In this document: positions 45,931-56,853 of the stretch, one piece after another
How the letters are laid out: each line of letters opens with the position of its first letter
Position numbering within the stretch: position 1 is the stretch's first letter
Assembly: GCA_021292105.1 (NCBI GenBank)
Contig: CM037871.1
Location: forward strand, 18,843,460 to 18,907,459
Length of the DNA stretch: 64,000 bases
From: Anadara kagoshimensis
Lineage: Eukaryota > Mollusca > Bivalvia > Arcoida > Arcidae
Reading direction: 5' to 3'
Translations under genes and position numbers: made by a program
Notes under the pieces: generated by a model
What the model was told of the DNA's origin: nothing
The model's database searches: none
The model's input: the letters and a program-made list of their open reading frames with translations, nothing else

Positions 45931-46075
45931 CTAATCAAAAACAAAACATACTAATCCATGTCCAAATCACAATCCAGAAGCAATGTAAAAACTCTGAAAT
46001 TAACAAGTTAGGTAAACACGTGAAATTCCACCAAGGAAATGAGGCCGGGTGCTCCGAAAGGGTAAGGGTAAAAAG
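45931..46075 (-). mobile_element. 3' UTR fragment of the RT retroelement
   Basis: AATCAAAAACAAAACATACT, AATCACAATCCAGAAGCAA and GAGGCCGGGTGCTCCGAAAG match the 3' UTR seen at 17752. Confidence 0.8.
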
Positions 46076-46089
46076 AAACATACATGTAT

Positions 46090-46330
46090 ATTAATTATAA
46101 CTAGAGCAGTCTCTTGAGAGACAAATGTCCCCGTTCTAAAACTTGACCTTTTTAAATTACTCTGACCTTTAGTCTAGATCTCTGCACCTAGTTTTAGTAT
46201 GCAATAAATCGTCTCATTTGGATTTTTTTCGTTTGTGTAAAGTTTGATTATAATTTATTCAGAGATGTGGAACTTATAAAGCGGGTACAATATTTGGATC
46301 TACGAACCGACGGACCAGACAATTCATATA
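46090..46330. repeat. Dispersed repeat fragment (unclassified)
   Basis: AGAGCAGTCTCTTGAGAGAC ... CGAACCGACGGACCAGACAA. The style fits a dispersed bivalve repeat; no coding content. Confidence 0.35.
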
Positions 46331-46409
46331 TATACCTCCTTAAGTTCTGAAGTTACGTTGATATGCGAGTACTTAATAACTTCACTTGCTGTTTTTGCTA
46401 TATATTCAC

Positions 46410-46413
46410 ACAC

Positions 46414-46452
<39 letters not shown>
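46410..46452. repeat. (AC)n microsatellite
   Basis: About 20 AC units. Confidence 0.95.
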
Positions 46453-46455
<3 letters not shown>

Positions 46456-46459
46456 CCTG

Positions 46460-47760
46460 CGCGATTGAACTATGACTTCCGGGAATGGGGAAGTTTTATT
46501 TGCTCAATTGTTCATAAATCTCATACCCATAAAAATACTATAAAAGTTATAACAAACATTATTTGATTCACGTAGATTACGTAGACTATTTTATCAATCA
46601 CTTTTTATTACAAAATATAACAGATGAAAAATGTGCATAATTGCTTTAAAATTGACATCAATTATTAATTTTCAGAACTTAATGTAATAAAATTGTACTG
46701 TTTGTTTTGATAGAGTTATGATTTTTTTGTATTAAATGAATATTATATCTGTCTAATGATGAATACCAAATCGAAAATCAATGTTAACGTGGTTAATTTC
46801 AGGCATTTAATTAAATTAGTCTGCTATGTGTGTTTATAAAACATACCGGTTTATGCTACAATCAAAACACAAAAGCAAAGTAATGAAAACTGGAAACTTA
46901 AGTTACAAACGTTCACTAAGTTTCATCACTTGTATTCGCCATGTATAAAATCAAAAATGAAAGGCACGTGGAACTATTTGACGTCAAATATACCAGTTTT
47001 AATTTTACAGCTCTAGACGGACGTTTCGGAAATACAATTCCTCATCAGTAGTGCTTGGACCAAAATTGTGAAATCAAACTAATTATCAAGATGTTTAAAA
47101 GATTACAAAAGGATCAAAACAAGTTTAGCTAAGGAAATACTTTGCATGAGGAGGTATAACTTAGTTTTTAAGAAATTTCAAATTTTAACCAACAGCATAT
47201 TTAGACAATAGTACATGTGTATATGCGTTTAAATGGTCTTGATGAGCCAGTTCTAGCTTTAAATATTTAACTGAGGTTTTCAAAATTCCTGCTATATACT
47301 GTACTATGCTAGAAATTTGATGTCATGTACATGTAGTTGAGAGCATTTTCCAAAATGGTCAAACGGCTATTTAGATCAACATCATCAATAATATAGATGG
47401 TAACGTTTTATTCTTGATTGGATACATATGTATGATAAAGCATCAAGTTATTTCAGAATCACCATATTTAATACATCTATAGTGTAAAGATTGACCGTGA
47501 CGGCACCTTTGTTGTTTTTTCTGTGATTTTCGTCAGAGATAAGGAAATAATGAGAGCCTGTGTTATCAATTGTTTCCTAACGAGTTCAGTGACCGGTATC
47601 GGTTACAATTCATGTAATTGCGTGGTATCCTGTTCAACAGTAATTAACGATACGCTATGCTTAAAATATCACAAAATTGCGACGTGGTTTAAAAAAAGCT
47701 TAAAGAGCATAAAATACATTTATAATTACAGAGGTACAGTGCTGTCTGAAGTTTAGCATA
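46460..47760. other. Non-coding; small RT-element relic
   Basis: AAATGAAAGGCACGTGGAAC and TTTGACGTCAAATATACC near 46957-46995 are a relic of the RT-element 3' end (-). The ORF at 47523-47756 has no motif. Confidence 0.45.
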
Positions 47761-47789
47761 GGATTTGACTCTCTTAACCATGAATCGTT

Positions 47790-48078
47790 AGAGTGCTCGC
47801 TCCGTAAATGGGAGGTCGTGGGATCGAACCTCGACCGGGTCTGACCTAAGACCTGAAAGTGGGTAGTGACTGATCTTTCGGCATTACGAAATGAAAGTCA
47901 TTGTTCTTCCGGATGGGAACTTAAAATAAACGAGGTCCCGTGTCTTCGTAGTCTTGGCACGATAAAGAACCCTGCTGTATAATTCCATCAGCGCTACACA
48001 CAGGAAAACGTTCTGCACTTTCGCCTATAGTTGGCGACGTCTCGATATAAGTGCAACATTCTTGACTGGGACGTTATA
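47790..48078 (+). mobile_element. SINE family A, near full length
   Basis: Head TAGAGTGCTCGCTCCGTAAA, B-box GTGGGATCGAACCTCG, the body GTGGGTAGTGACTGATC and AACGAGGTCCCGTGTC, and the tail CTTGACTGGGACGTTAT. Confidence 0.85.
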
Positions 48079-48089
48079 CCCCATCACTC

Positions 48090-48211
48090 AAATCACTCAA
48101 AATCTACCGAGAGGTAGAACGCAACTACCAAAAAGCTGACACTGGGGTCTGATGAATTGTCGATCGGCGACAATTCGTTGGCTCAGTGTTGAATTTTCGA
48201 CAGGTCTGTAC
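48090..48211. mobile_element. MITE, GTACAGACCTGTCGAAA family, right part
   Basis: The right end TTTTCGACAGGTCTGTAC (to 48211) is present, with a GTCGATCGGCGAC palindrome inside; the left end is lost or masked by the adjacent SINE. Confidence 0.65.
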
Positions 48212-48467
48212 CGTTCCTGGCACGGTTAAAACAGTTACACTATAAACTTTCAAACTTCCTTTCCGTTTTTTCTCCTTATCATTGATACATTTTGATGATA
48301 AAATGGTGATTTTAAAATATAAATTTACCATGTTATCGTCCCACTTAATGTAACCTGTGTTGTCTGCCATATGATATTTTGATAACCCTTGAGAAAAAAT
48401 ATACTTTTTTATTTCCAAGTGTTAAAAGTTTAGAAAAAAATTTATGTTGGCGTGGAGACTGTAAATG
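48212..48467. other. Non-coding
   Basis: Nothing recognisable. Confidence 0.35.
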
Positions 48468-48469
48468 TA

Positions 48470-48772
48470 TGGAAGCGTATTAGTATCACCCTAGATGTTT
48501 TTTTTATCTCTTACGTAAGAGTTAATTTTACGTAAGACTTATTAACTCTGTCATGTGCTACTTTTGTATTATATTATTTCATAAAAAATCAAAAGTAGCA
48601 CATGACAACTCCTACGTAAGCCTTAGTATCTCTTACGTAAGACTTATTAACTCCTATATAACAGATACTAAGTCTTACGTAGGAGGTACTAACTCCTACG
48701 TAGGAGTTAATAAGTCTTACGTAGGAGATGCAAGAGATAAAAAAAATCTAAGGTGATACTAATACGCTTCCA
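48470..48772. mobile_element. 303-bp MITE with TA target and nested palindromes
   Basis: The ends TGGAAGCGTATTAGTATCAC (left) and GTGATACTAATACGCTTCCA (right) are perfect inverted repeats flanked by TA. Inside are repeated TCTTACGTAAGA/TCCTACGTAGGA palindromes with TTATTAACTC, and a 17-bp perfect hairpin GTCATGTGCTACTTTTG (48550-48566) with CAAAAGTAGCACATGAC (48590-48606). Confidence 0.92.
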
Positions 48773-48779
48773 TATCAAT

Positions 48780-49211
48780 GCTCCAACAACAGTTATTTAC
48801 ATAAATAAGTTTCTTCTTATTTTTGAAACATATCTCTGATTACTAAGTATTAAAAGTTTTAAAAACTGCCAATTTATGAGGGTTGTTTGGACTGTTGATG
48901 TTCCAACAAGTTCCTTTTTGAACCGTTTTAAGTTTCCTGTCATTGTTCCAATTGTAGAAACTTTTAACTAGTTAAGAGCATACAAATTGAATGTTTTTCA
49001 CCTTTGATTTGAAAAGATTGGAATCAAATTTTATGTTTTTGCTGTTGAAAAATTGTTGATTTTTCACTCTTATTCTTTTAATTTTTACTAGGTGTTTGTA
49101 AAAAGCAAATGTAATCTACCATAGTCAACGGTTTAAAGAGAATAGTGTCTGTTAGACGTATCTCAACTGTATTTGTCTTTGGAAGATTGTCATATGTTGC
49201 AGGTCAATACA
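48780..49211. other. Non-coding
   Basis: Nothing recognisable. Confidence 0.4.
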
Positions 49212-49545
49212 AAATCAAAAATTAAAAAATACACAAACATACCAGTACATATTCAACCCACAATCCCAAAAAGCAACGAAAAACTTTGAAAACTGGCAAC
49301 TGAAGTTAAATATGTGAAACTTCCACCAGGGAAGTGGGATCGCGCGGGTGCTCCGGAAGGATAAGCGCCTCTAGTCTGGTAAGCTATATCCACATCTGCA
49401 GCATGTGAAAGTAAAACTGAGAACGGAAAGAACATATCACTATGGGACGTAAAATGCTTCCAGGATAATTTGGGATACAGAAACATCATACCTACATGTA
49501 ACAATAATGTTATGATGATTTGTACTTCTACCCACATAGAAATAG
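49212..49545 (-). mobile_element. Diverged 3' end of the RT retroelement
   Basis: CTTCCACCAGGGAAGTGGGA, GGTGCTCCGGAAGGATAAG and, on -, the decayed C-terminal coding end and stop (TTTTACGTCCCATAG). Confidence 0.75.
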
Positions 49546-49577
49546 TATGCATTTCACAAGAACAGCGCATTAAAATT

Positions 49578-50735
49578 TTGAAAATATCATAATCTTATTC
49601 ACTATAACGCTTCTTTTTAAACACAAAATATGATGAATTATTGGAACACTCATTTTTTAAGTTTTAAATTTTTAAATTAGATTCATATTATAAATAGGGG
49701 TCTAAATAATCTAACATGCATGTAAACATGTTATAAATGAGAGCATTGGAGCAGAGGCATAAAAATAATGACCTCGTATTAATATTCATTAAAGCGCCAA
49801 GATTAAAACTGTGTACTCGATAAAATACAACAATAAAAAGTTATTTTTTCTCAGCACTTAAACCAAATCTTGGTGCATTCTAATACATCATGAATACAAA
49901 TTTGAATAGACTTCAAAAAGACCGCGAGACTTTCTCTTAATTCTAGTATTCCCATAGAAAGATGGCCCAATATGTTGTTTCGCGAAAATGATACACCAAA
50001 ACATTGTAAACCTGGGAAAATAAGACGCATCAAGATTTTTGGGATTTTGTTGAACATTTTTTTATTATTGGTTTAAATGTATTGTGTCTAGTGATGTCCC
50101 GATATAAGTGAAATAGCATTTAGCTCAATCTTATTCACTTTAACACTGCTTTCTAAACACAATTTTTGTTAGTAATTTTAACATCAGATTTATAAAAAGT
50201 TATTTTTTTCTCAGCGCTTAACCAAATCTTAGTGCATTCTCATACATCATGAATACAAATTTGAATAGACCGCGAGACTTCCTCTTAATTCTAGTAATCT
50301 CATGGATTAATGGCCTTATATTGGTAAAAACTGATACACCATTGTAACACTTAACATTCCTGGGAAATAAGACGCATTAAGATTTTTGGGATTTTACTGA
50401 ACCTCTTTTATTATTGGTTTAAATGTATTCTGTCTAGTGATGTCTCGATATACGTGAAATATAATTTAGCTCAATTGTATTCGCTTTAACACTTCTTTCT
50501 AAATACAATTTTTGTTTATAATTTTAATATTAGACTTATATTATTTATAAAGGGGTTTGCTTAAGCTAACATTGATGTAAACATGTTTATGAGAGCATTT
50601 AAGCAGGGTCATAAAACAATGACCTCGTATCAATATTCATTAAGGCGCCAAGATTAAAAGTACAATAAAAAGTTGTTTTTTTTCTCAGCGCTTAACAAAA
50701 ATCTTAGTGCAATCTCATACATCAAATGGACAAAT
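49578..50735. repeat. Long-period satellite, about 360-470 bp, 2.5 units
   Basis: AAAAGTT(A/G)TTTTTTCTCAGC-like segments start near 49838, 50196 and 50667. CATACATCATGAATACAAAT, TTTTGGGATTTT and TTTATTATTGGTTTAAATGT repeat. The middle unit lacks the ATGACCTCGTAT...GGCGCCAAGATTAAAA part that the first and third share. Confidence 0.88.
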
Positions 50736-50825
50736 TTGAGTAACTCGAATTGCACGCAAGGAATCATTACATCATCAAGAAATGCGAGAAACTATTGATA
50801 AAAAAGAATTTTATCTTAGAACTTT

Positions 50826-50975
50826 CTGACATGTCATTTTCTCTACTCCGACTTAGATCATGTCAGCTTCTATATTCCGACTTGCATGTACATTTCAGTT
50901 TCTCATTACATATCATGTCAGTTTCTCTTCCGATTTACACATGTCAATTTCTTTATACCGACTTACATGTGACAG
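50826..50975. repeat. Short minisatellite, about 30 bp
   Basis: CATGTCA(G/T)TTTCT...CCGACTTACATG recurs about five times with variable spacing. Confidence 0.75.
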
Positions 50976-51814
50976 ATGAAAAAAGTGTGTTTCCAGATCT
51001 ATATTGTTAGCGTATATTAAATCTTTTATTGCAGTAAACCTATCCTTTCAAATTAAATGATTGATACTAATTTAACACCATCCCGAACTTATTATCCTAA
51101 ATGATGACACACTTTTTCGCTTGGAGATTTAATCAGTGCTAACTATTGAAAAATTACACAAGGAGGGGATCGACAAAAGAGTCGAGTTGATGCTTCAAAT
51201 ATGGATGAAAAGAAACAACTCAATCCCATATATGTGTAAATTTACTCAATATATATACACGGAAACCAATCTTCTAGTTTTATATTAAATTTCAATGTGT
51301 TATTCGCATGCAGTAATTGACCAGTCTAGATTATCATATGAAAGTATATCGTAGTTTTGATATTGTCAGAGTAACAAGTACGAGTTTCATCCGACATTTA
51401 ACATACAAATCCCATTTTGACAGTTTGCTTAAGATACAATAGATCAGATAGGTGAAGTATCTGTGAATCACCAATGGAATAAAAATTGCGATGCAATCAC
51501 TCGGTTTTATGTTAGCTAGAATCTCTTCCATACAGCAATGATCACCGAGGCGAAATAACGTTTGCAATCGAAGGCGGTCTAATTGCAGACGACAGGAATT
51601 CAGTATGTTGAATGTTAGCATATAGACGAGATCTAAGGATATTGAATAAAAGTATGGACTGTGAACATTGATTTTTTAAAATATAATGTGTGAAGCATAT
51701 ATTAGGTTTTTAATAATCATCTATTTTACGTGTTGTGGAACATGTGACGTAACCAAGTTTTGAAATAACTAAACGAAAACTGGATAAATTAAGAAATAGT
51801 TTAGAAAAGACAAT
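50976..51814. other. Non-coding
   Basis: A less AT-rich block at about 51480-51600 gives a 95-codon - strand ORF (51334-51621), but no motif or convincing splice context supports it. Confidence 0.35.
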
Positions 51815-51887
51815 ATGACTACAGTACAATGTGATTTGGCAATTTTATTTCTTCTACTGAAGATAATCCTGATATACGGAAATTCGG
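51815..51887 (+). CDS. Possible first exon: signal peptide ending at a splice donor
   Basis: ATG at 51815 (CAATATG context) opens 24 codons plus one base: MTTVQCDL, then a hydrophobic run AILFLLLKIILIYG, then NS. The exon ends at G|GTAAGTG, a near-perfect eukaryotic splice donor at 51888, in phase 1. A short N-region, hydrophobic core, small residues and a phase-1 junction are typical of first exons of secreted or membrane proteins. No downstream exon is recognised before 64000, so the gene would continue outside the window, be dead, or the match is chance. The following intron sequence is a tandem repeat. Confidence 0.35.
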
Positions 51888-52375
51888 GTAAGTGTTAATG
51901 ATATATTTATTTATATACGCTTTTTAATTTAAATCAAACATGTCCAGATGCATAGTGACTTCATTATTCCATTTTCAAATGATAACCCTAACCCTAAGTA
52001 ATACAAAGGAATTCGGGCAACGGTTAATGATTTGTTTATATACGCTTTTTATTTTATTAATCAAATGTGTACAAAATACATATTGGTTTCGTTATGTCAT
52101 TTTATTTACACAAAAATTTGAGTGTTTATGTTTTTATTTAATGAAACGTGTACAAATGCATATTGGTTTCGGTATGTTATTTTAATCAGACAAAAAAAAT
52201 CGAGTAAGTGTGTGTTTTTATTGAATGAAACTTGTACAAAATACATTATTGGCTTCATCATTATGCCATTTTTAATTTACACAGGGATACATATACCAGT
52301 TTATGATTTGTATCTTTGTTGACTTTTCATTCAAACCAATATGTACAAAATGCATATCGGTTACGTTTAATCATT
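51881..52375. repeat. Diverged minisatellite, about 95-130 bp, five units
   Basis: GTGTTAATGAT-TTTATATACGC, then AAATGTGTACAAAATACATA, TTGGTTTCGTTATGTCATTT. The first unit starts at the splice-donor-like GAAATTCGGGTAAGTG, and the second repeats that as GGAATTCGGGCAACG near 52008. Confidence 0.8.
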
Positions 52376-52379
52376 TTCC

Positions 52380-52984
52380 ATTATGATAATGTAATCAGTT
52401 TGCTCTGAAAAATATTAATGATTTTAGTCAATTTGATACTTTTCACCTATTTAAAATTATGGTTCCCGTAACACTATGTATTTACCATATTTTGAAATAG
52501 AAACATTTACGATGAGATGATTATTATTAATTTTCTCACAATTCATATTTTTTATGTAATATTTGCTTTTTATTATTAATTTGCCATTCAATGGTGTAGT
52601 TTTACAAATCACTTTGGTAAGCGATATGTGGTCATAATGTATTACACATTACATGTATTAAAACCACAGTGTATATATATATATATATATATACATTGAG
52701 TTAATTTTGTAAAATTATTGTAAATGAGAATTTCGCATGCATTTTAGCAATCAACATAAAAATGACGAGATAAAGATTTAAAGTAAATGAGGTCTAAATT
52801 TTGTTTATTGTTATCAAATGGCTGTTCAGATATTATGAGGACCTATGGAACATTTAAATGTTACGTTTCAATAATAATGAATTGCTGATGACTATTAGCA
52901 GGGTATAACTTTATATAATTATGCATATGATGATCAAAATCGTCAAACCGAGCGGAAGGAGAGTGGTTAAGGTATATAACTTCA
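52380..52984. other. Non-coding
   Basis: A (TA)n run near 52673-52695; nothing else. Confidence 0.4.
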
Positions 52985-53227
52985 GAACAGGCCTGTCGAA
53001 AGTTTAACACTTGGCTTACAAAGAGGGAGTCGAAGCTATTCTGACAAATGGCTTAGTTATTGATAGCTACAGTAGCAACCCAACAGCGCTAGCTAACTAG
53101 AGATATACAAGTACAGCACTGTCGAAAAGCGAACGAAATATACAAAATAGGTAAAGACGGGCTAATAAGAGATGCCTTTTTGGCAGTAATTCGTTATATT
53201 AGTGTTAAACTTTCGACAGGTCTGTAC
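52985..53227. mobile_element. MITE, GTACAGACCTGTCGAAA family
   Basis: The left end ACAGGCCTGTCGAAAGTTTA and the right end TAAACTTTCGACAGGTCTGT are inverted copies; an internal CAGCACTGTCGAAAAGCG near 53115 suggests a nested partial copy. Confidence 0.85.
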
Positions 53228-54250
53228 TGTAACTGATGGGTCTGTATTCCGTCACTTAATACTGTTAATATATTGGTACAATATATACTGTATTGAATAT
53301 AAGAGATAAAGTTTCTGATATATAACAGATGCGTCAAGAGCCTCAAAACAATATAATATTTATCATAATATCGGAAATTATAATTAAAAACAGACACAGA
53401 TGCCTCTAATGTCGTTTATTAAACGGATAAATTCGTTTCACATATTCAATTTGCAGTAATTATATGAATCATGTACATGTGTACTTCACAAGTACCACGT
53501 ATATACATGAACTTCAGAATTTGATTCCTGAGGAAAAATGCTTTATAATAAATTAACACGGAATTCACCGATTTTTGACGCCTGATTTAATGTATGTAAA
53601 CTTTTAATGGAAAAAGTAGAAACTTGATTCATCGCCACTAATTATTTGGTAAAATTTATGGCGTTATAAGGGAAAATGGTGAATAATCGAGGAGGGCTTA
53701 AAAGAAATGGTGTTGCGATCAGAAAGGTAGCTAAATTGTTGAGTTACATTATAATGAGGCTTGACTGTAATTGTTTTGCTATGAATGACTGGCATATATA
53801 AATATTTTACGTTGGATGTGTCGGTTTGTACCAATCGTTTAACAATCTGCTATATTACTTTGATTGAGTTTTTTTTAAATATTAGTTTTTAAAATTTTGT
53901 TGGATATTAGAATTATACCGAAAAAATGAAACCAAACAAAAGGAAAATAATAAAAAAAAAACTTCATATGAATAATTGATATCTGAATCCAATAATTGTA
54001 AAAGTTCAAATACCAAAAAAAACAACAAAACACTATCGATTTAAAAAAAGAAACTGGACACTTTTCGATTTTTAAATTAAATACTGAGTTGAATAATGGG
54101 GAGGTTTTAATATTCCTCTTGTATTTTTATTTTTAGCTTAATTATTTCTTCTTCTTATTATTATTTTTTATTACTTTTAAATTGTTATGTCTAATTTTAA
54201 ACATGACTGATGTAGTTAGCTATACCCTTACCCTTCCAGAGCACTCGAAC
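53228..54250. other. Non-coding AT-rich DNA
   Basis: No gene supported. Confidence 0.4.
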
Positions 54251-54252
54251 TA

Positions 54253-54254
<2 letters not shown>

Positions 54255-54309
<55 letters not shown>

Positions 54310-54310
54310 A
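54255..54310. repeat. (TA)n(GA)n microsatellite
   Basis: TA run followed by about 18 GA units. Confidence 0.95.
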
Positions 54311-54324
54311 ATTTCGAAATTCAC

Positions 54325-54705
54325 GTGTTTCACTTAATTTGAATGTTTTCAAAATTTCTGCTTTGGTTTTGGGATTGTAGTTTGGACATTGTCCAATATG
54401 TTTGTGTTGTGTGGTTTAAGTTAACATATAACAAAAAATACCTGGACGTTGCAATTGAAGATGATTGTCATGACGGAATACTGAATAAAAATTTAAAACG
54501 TAACCTGAAAAATTAAGGTTCCGTACATTCGACAAATTTTGGCAGACTGTTTAAACAGAAATGTTAAAAAGGCATGCGCATACCAAAAAAGTCAAACAGA
54601 ATTCATGTTTAAACCACAATCCGTAAAAGAAAGTAAACATTTTAAAACTTACAAATTAAGCTGAACACATGAACTGTCGTCAGACGTGTAAGCACTTACC
54701 TATAA
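54325..54705. mobile_element. Two relics of the RT-element 3' UTR in opposite orientations
   Basis: 54325-54420 reads (+) TGTTTTCAAAATTTCTGCTT...GTTTTGGGATTGTAG. 54595-54705 reads (-) AACCACAATCCGTAAAAGAA...GTAAGCACTTACC. Both match the 3' UTR order at low identity. Confidence 0.5.
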
Positions 54706-55205
54706 CAAAAAAGATTCAAATTTCGCACGAAAAACATCGTCTTCAAATTGCACATTTGAATGACCTTGATTAGAGTTAAAGGTCATTTGTCCTCCATCTT
54801 GTAGTAAGTTTCGTTATGTTCATACATATGTATGTCTAGTTTTCACTTCGTCTACCTCTTTACTCTTTTAATATTTAATAAAAGTGTCCCACCACCGTGA
54901 ACGACAATGATAGCGAGCACGCCTGCCATATAACGCCTTTGGCAAGATGATAAATCAACATTACATTGAATGGTAAAATCCTATACTTGAACAACACACA
55001 CATAAAAGATCTATAACAGTCTATCAAAAGAGAGAGATTAGAACATATAATATTTCTCTGTTTAATTTGTTTATGTTTTGTTTATAGAAAGCAAAAACAT
55101 TCATACATCGATATTATGAAGTAAAACATCTGTGCTTTGAACAATATCTATAATCTATCAGACTGGGGTTAATTTCATGGAACAGATAATATATTTCATA
55201 TTTCG

Positions 55206-55499
55206 TTTTATCTAACATTAGACTAGTTTTTCTGAAATACAAGTTTTATCGAACACGCGTGATACAGAATCTTGTATCATCTGAGTGTGGTGATACAACA
55301 TTGGCGGTAAAGTACACGTGCACTTCTCATTGTGACGTCATTGGGGAATCTCTGATTTGTCAAATGTAAACAATGACGTCATTACTACAAAAAATGTCAT
55401 AACATAGTTCAGTGGTTTTCTGTTGTGAAATGTATTTTTTTCACATAAAGTATTAGGTTTTTATTATTTTAATGACCTAATAGGAAATGTTAGATAAAA
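55206..55499. mobile_element. MITE with TTTTATCTAACATT ends and two CRE sites
   Basis: TTTTATCTAACATT (55206-55219) and AATGTTAGATAAAA (55486-55499) are perfect inverted repeats. The interior holds two TGACGTCA palindromes (near 55333 and 55375) and a GATACAGAATCTTGTATC hairpin. Confidence 0.75.
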
Positions 55500-55504
55500 A
55501 TATC

Positions 55505-55660
55505 ATATACACAGTGTGTATGTACAACCCTTCGTATCAGGTCTCGTCCTTTTTTCGTACCTGTATCACTACTCGTCGCACAAGCGCTACTCGTAGTGAT
55601 ACGGCTACGAAAAAAGGACTCGACCTGATACTGAGGGTTGTACATACACACTGTGTATAT
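55505..55660. mobile_element. Large foldback element, about 70-bp arms
   Basis: The left arm begins ATATACACAGTGTGTATGTA (55505) and the right arm ends with its complement (to 55660), with only a few mismatches and a loop of about 15 bases (CGCACAAGCGC). It lies directly beside the 55206-55499 MITE. Confidence 0.92.
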
Positions 55661-56688
55661 AATATGTATGTCTCTGCACAGTTTTCGATGGATGCCAAAA
55701 TGAATGCTAATATCATTTTACTGAAAAGTAAAAGAAATATATCTTTCGAATAACACCTTAAAAGAAGAGATCTATCGGAGATTGATCGAACTCACAAAAT
55801 GAAATGATCTATCGGAGAGGGATCGACCTCATAAAATAAAAATATCTATCGGAGAGGAGTATATATACAATAAACCTCACTGAACAGAAATATATTTCAC
55901 AACATTCATCTTTATACGGTTGTCGATAAAAAACAAAACAAGCTTATATCAACATTGCATGTATACTGCAGAGTAAAAATATATGCTTCGAACGAGACCT
56001 AAAACTCTATCGGAGTGGGATGGATATTATAGAACAGAAAATATGTATTTCTTCTTTTCCTTTTTACGCGGTTTTCGTTAAAAAATAAATGCGTATATCA
56101 ACATTATAACATCTTATTAAAAGTTTTATATACTAAGGTGCGAACAACACCTAAGAAGTCTATCGAAAAGAGATGGATCTAATTGACAAGAAACATTCAT
56201 CTTTGCATGGTTGTTGGTGAAAACTGATTTACCAACATAATTATTGATCAGTAAAAAATCTCTTACGCCTAAAAAGAAGAAATATATTTCGGAGAGGGAT
56301 CCGGGCTCTCAGAACAAAAAAAATCTATCAACGAAGGGGAGATCTCACAAAAACAGAGAATATATTTCATAAACATTCAACTTTATTCAGTTGTCGATAG
56401 CAAAATAAAAAATCAACAACGCCATCTCACAAATAGATTCATATTCGTGTAATATATAGATCATTAATTAAAGATTGTCATATTTCATCTTGGTTTCCAT
56501 TAGCATCATAGACAGTTACAGATTTCTATTAGTTCATATGTCAGAACTAATTCTTAGTTAGCCACATGATGTAAAGACTCTGATAACATAATGTATTGTA
56601 ATCTAGCGATTGATTCCTGTGAAGGATTTTCTATGTCGATATCGGGATATATTTGTTCCCATTATGTGATATAAAGGAATATAATATG

Positions 56689-56853
56689 ATTAAAAACAAA
56701 CATACTTATCCATGTCCGAATCACAATCCAGAAGCAAAGTAAAAACTTTGGAACTGACAAGTTAGGTTAGACACGTGAACTTCCACCAGGGAAGTGAGGC
56801 CGGGTGCTCCGGAAGGGTAAGCACCTCCTGTTTAGTTAGCTACACCCGCCACG
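56689..56853 (-). mobile_element. RT-element 3' UTR inserted in the tandem repeat
   Basis: Splits unit one between ATAATATGAT and TTTATTCC. It contains AATCACAATCCAGAAGCAAA and GAGGCCGGGTGCTCCGGAAG and stops at CACCCGCCACG, so only the last 165 bases of the element were inserted. Confidence 0.9.

Larger units (their letters stand above)
55010..56430. repeat. Diverged satellite, about 200 bp, split by a MITE
   Basis: GAGATCTATCGGAGA-like, CATTCATCTTTATACGGTTG, TCGATAAAAAA and TATATCAACATT cores recur near 55030, 55760, 55860, 56000, 56160 and 56290. Confidence 0.75.

Noticed and set aside
47523..47756. 77-codon + strand ORF
   Set aside because: No recognisable motif, no regulatory context and composition like the surroundings.
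48553..48756. ORF with repeated SYV motifs
   Set aside because: Direct translation of the TACGTA-centred palindromic repeats in a MITE.
51334..51621. 95-codon - strand ORF in a less AT-rich block
   Set aside because: No domain, no convincing splice sites and only a short GC-richer core; kept as non-coding.
51983..51997. Telomere-like TAACCCTAACCCTAA
   Set aside because: Only two and a half units inside a minisatellite; too short for an interstitial telomeric array.
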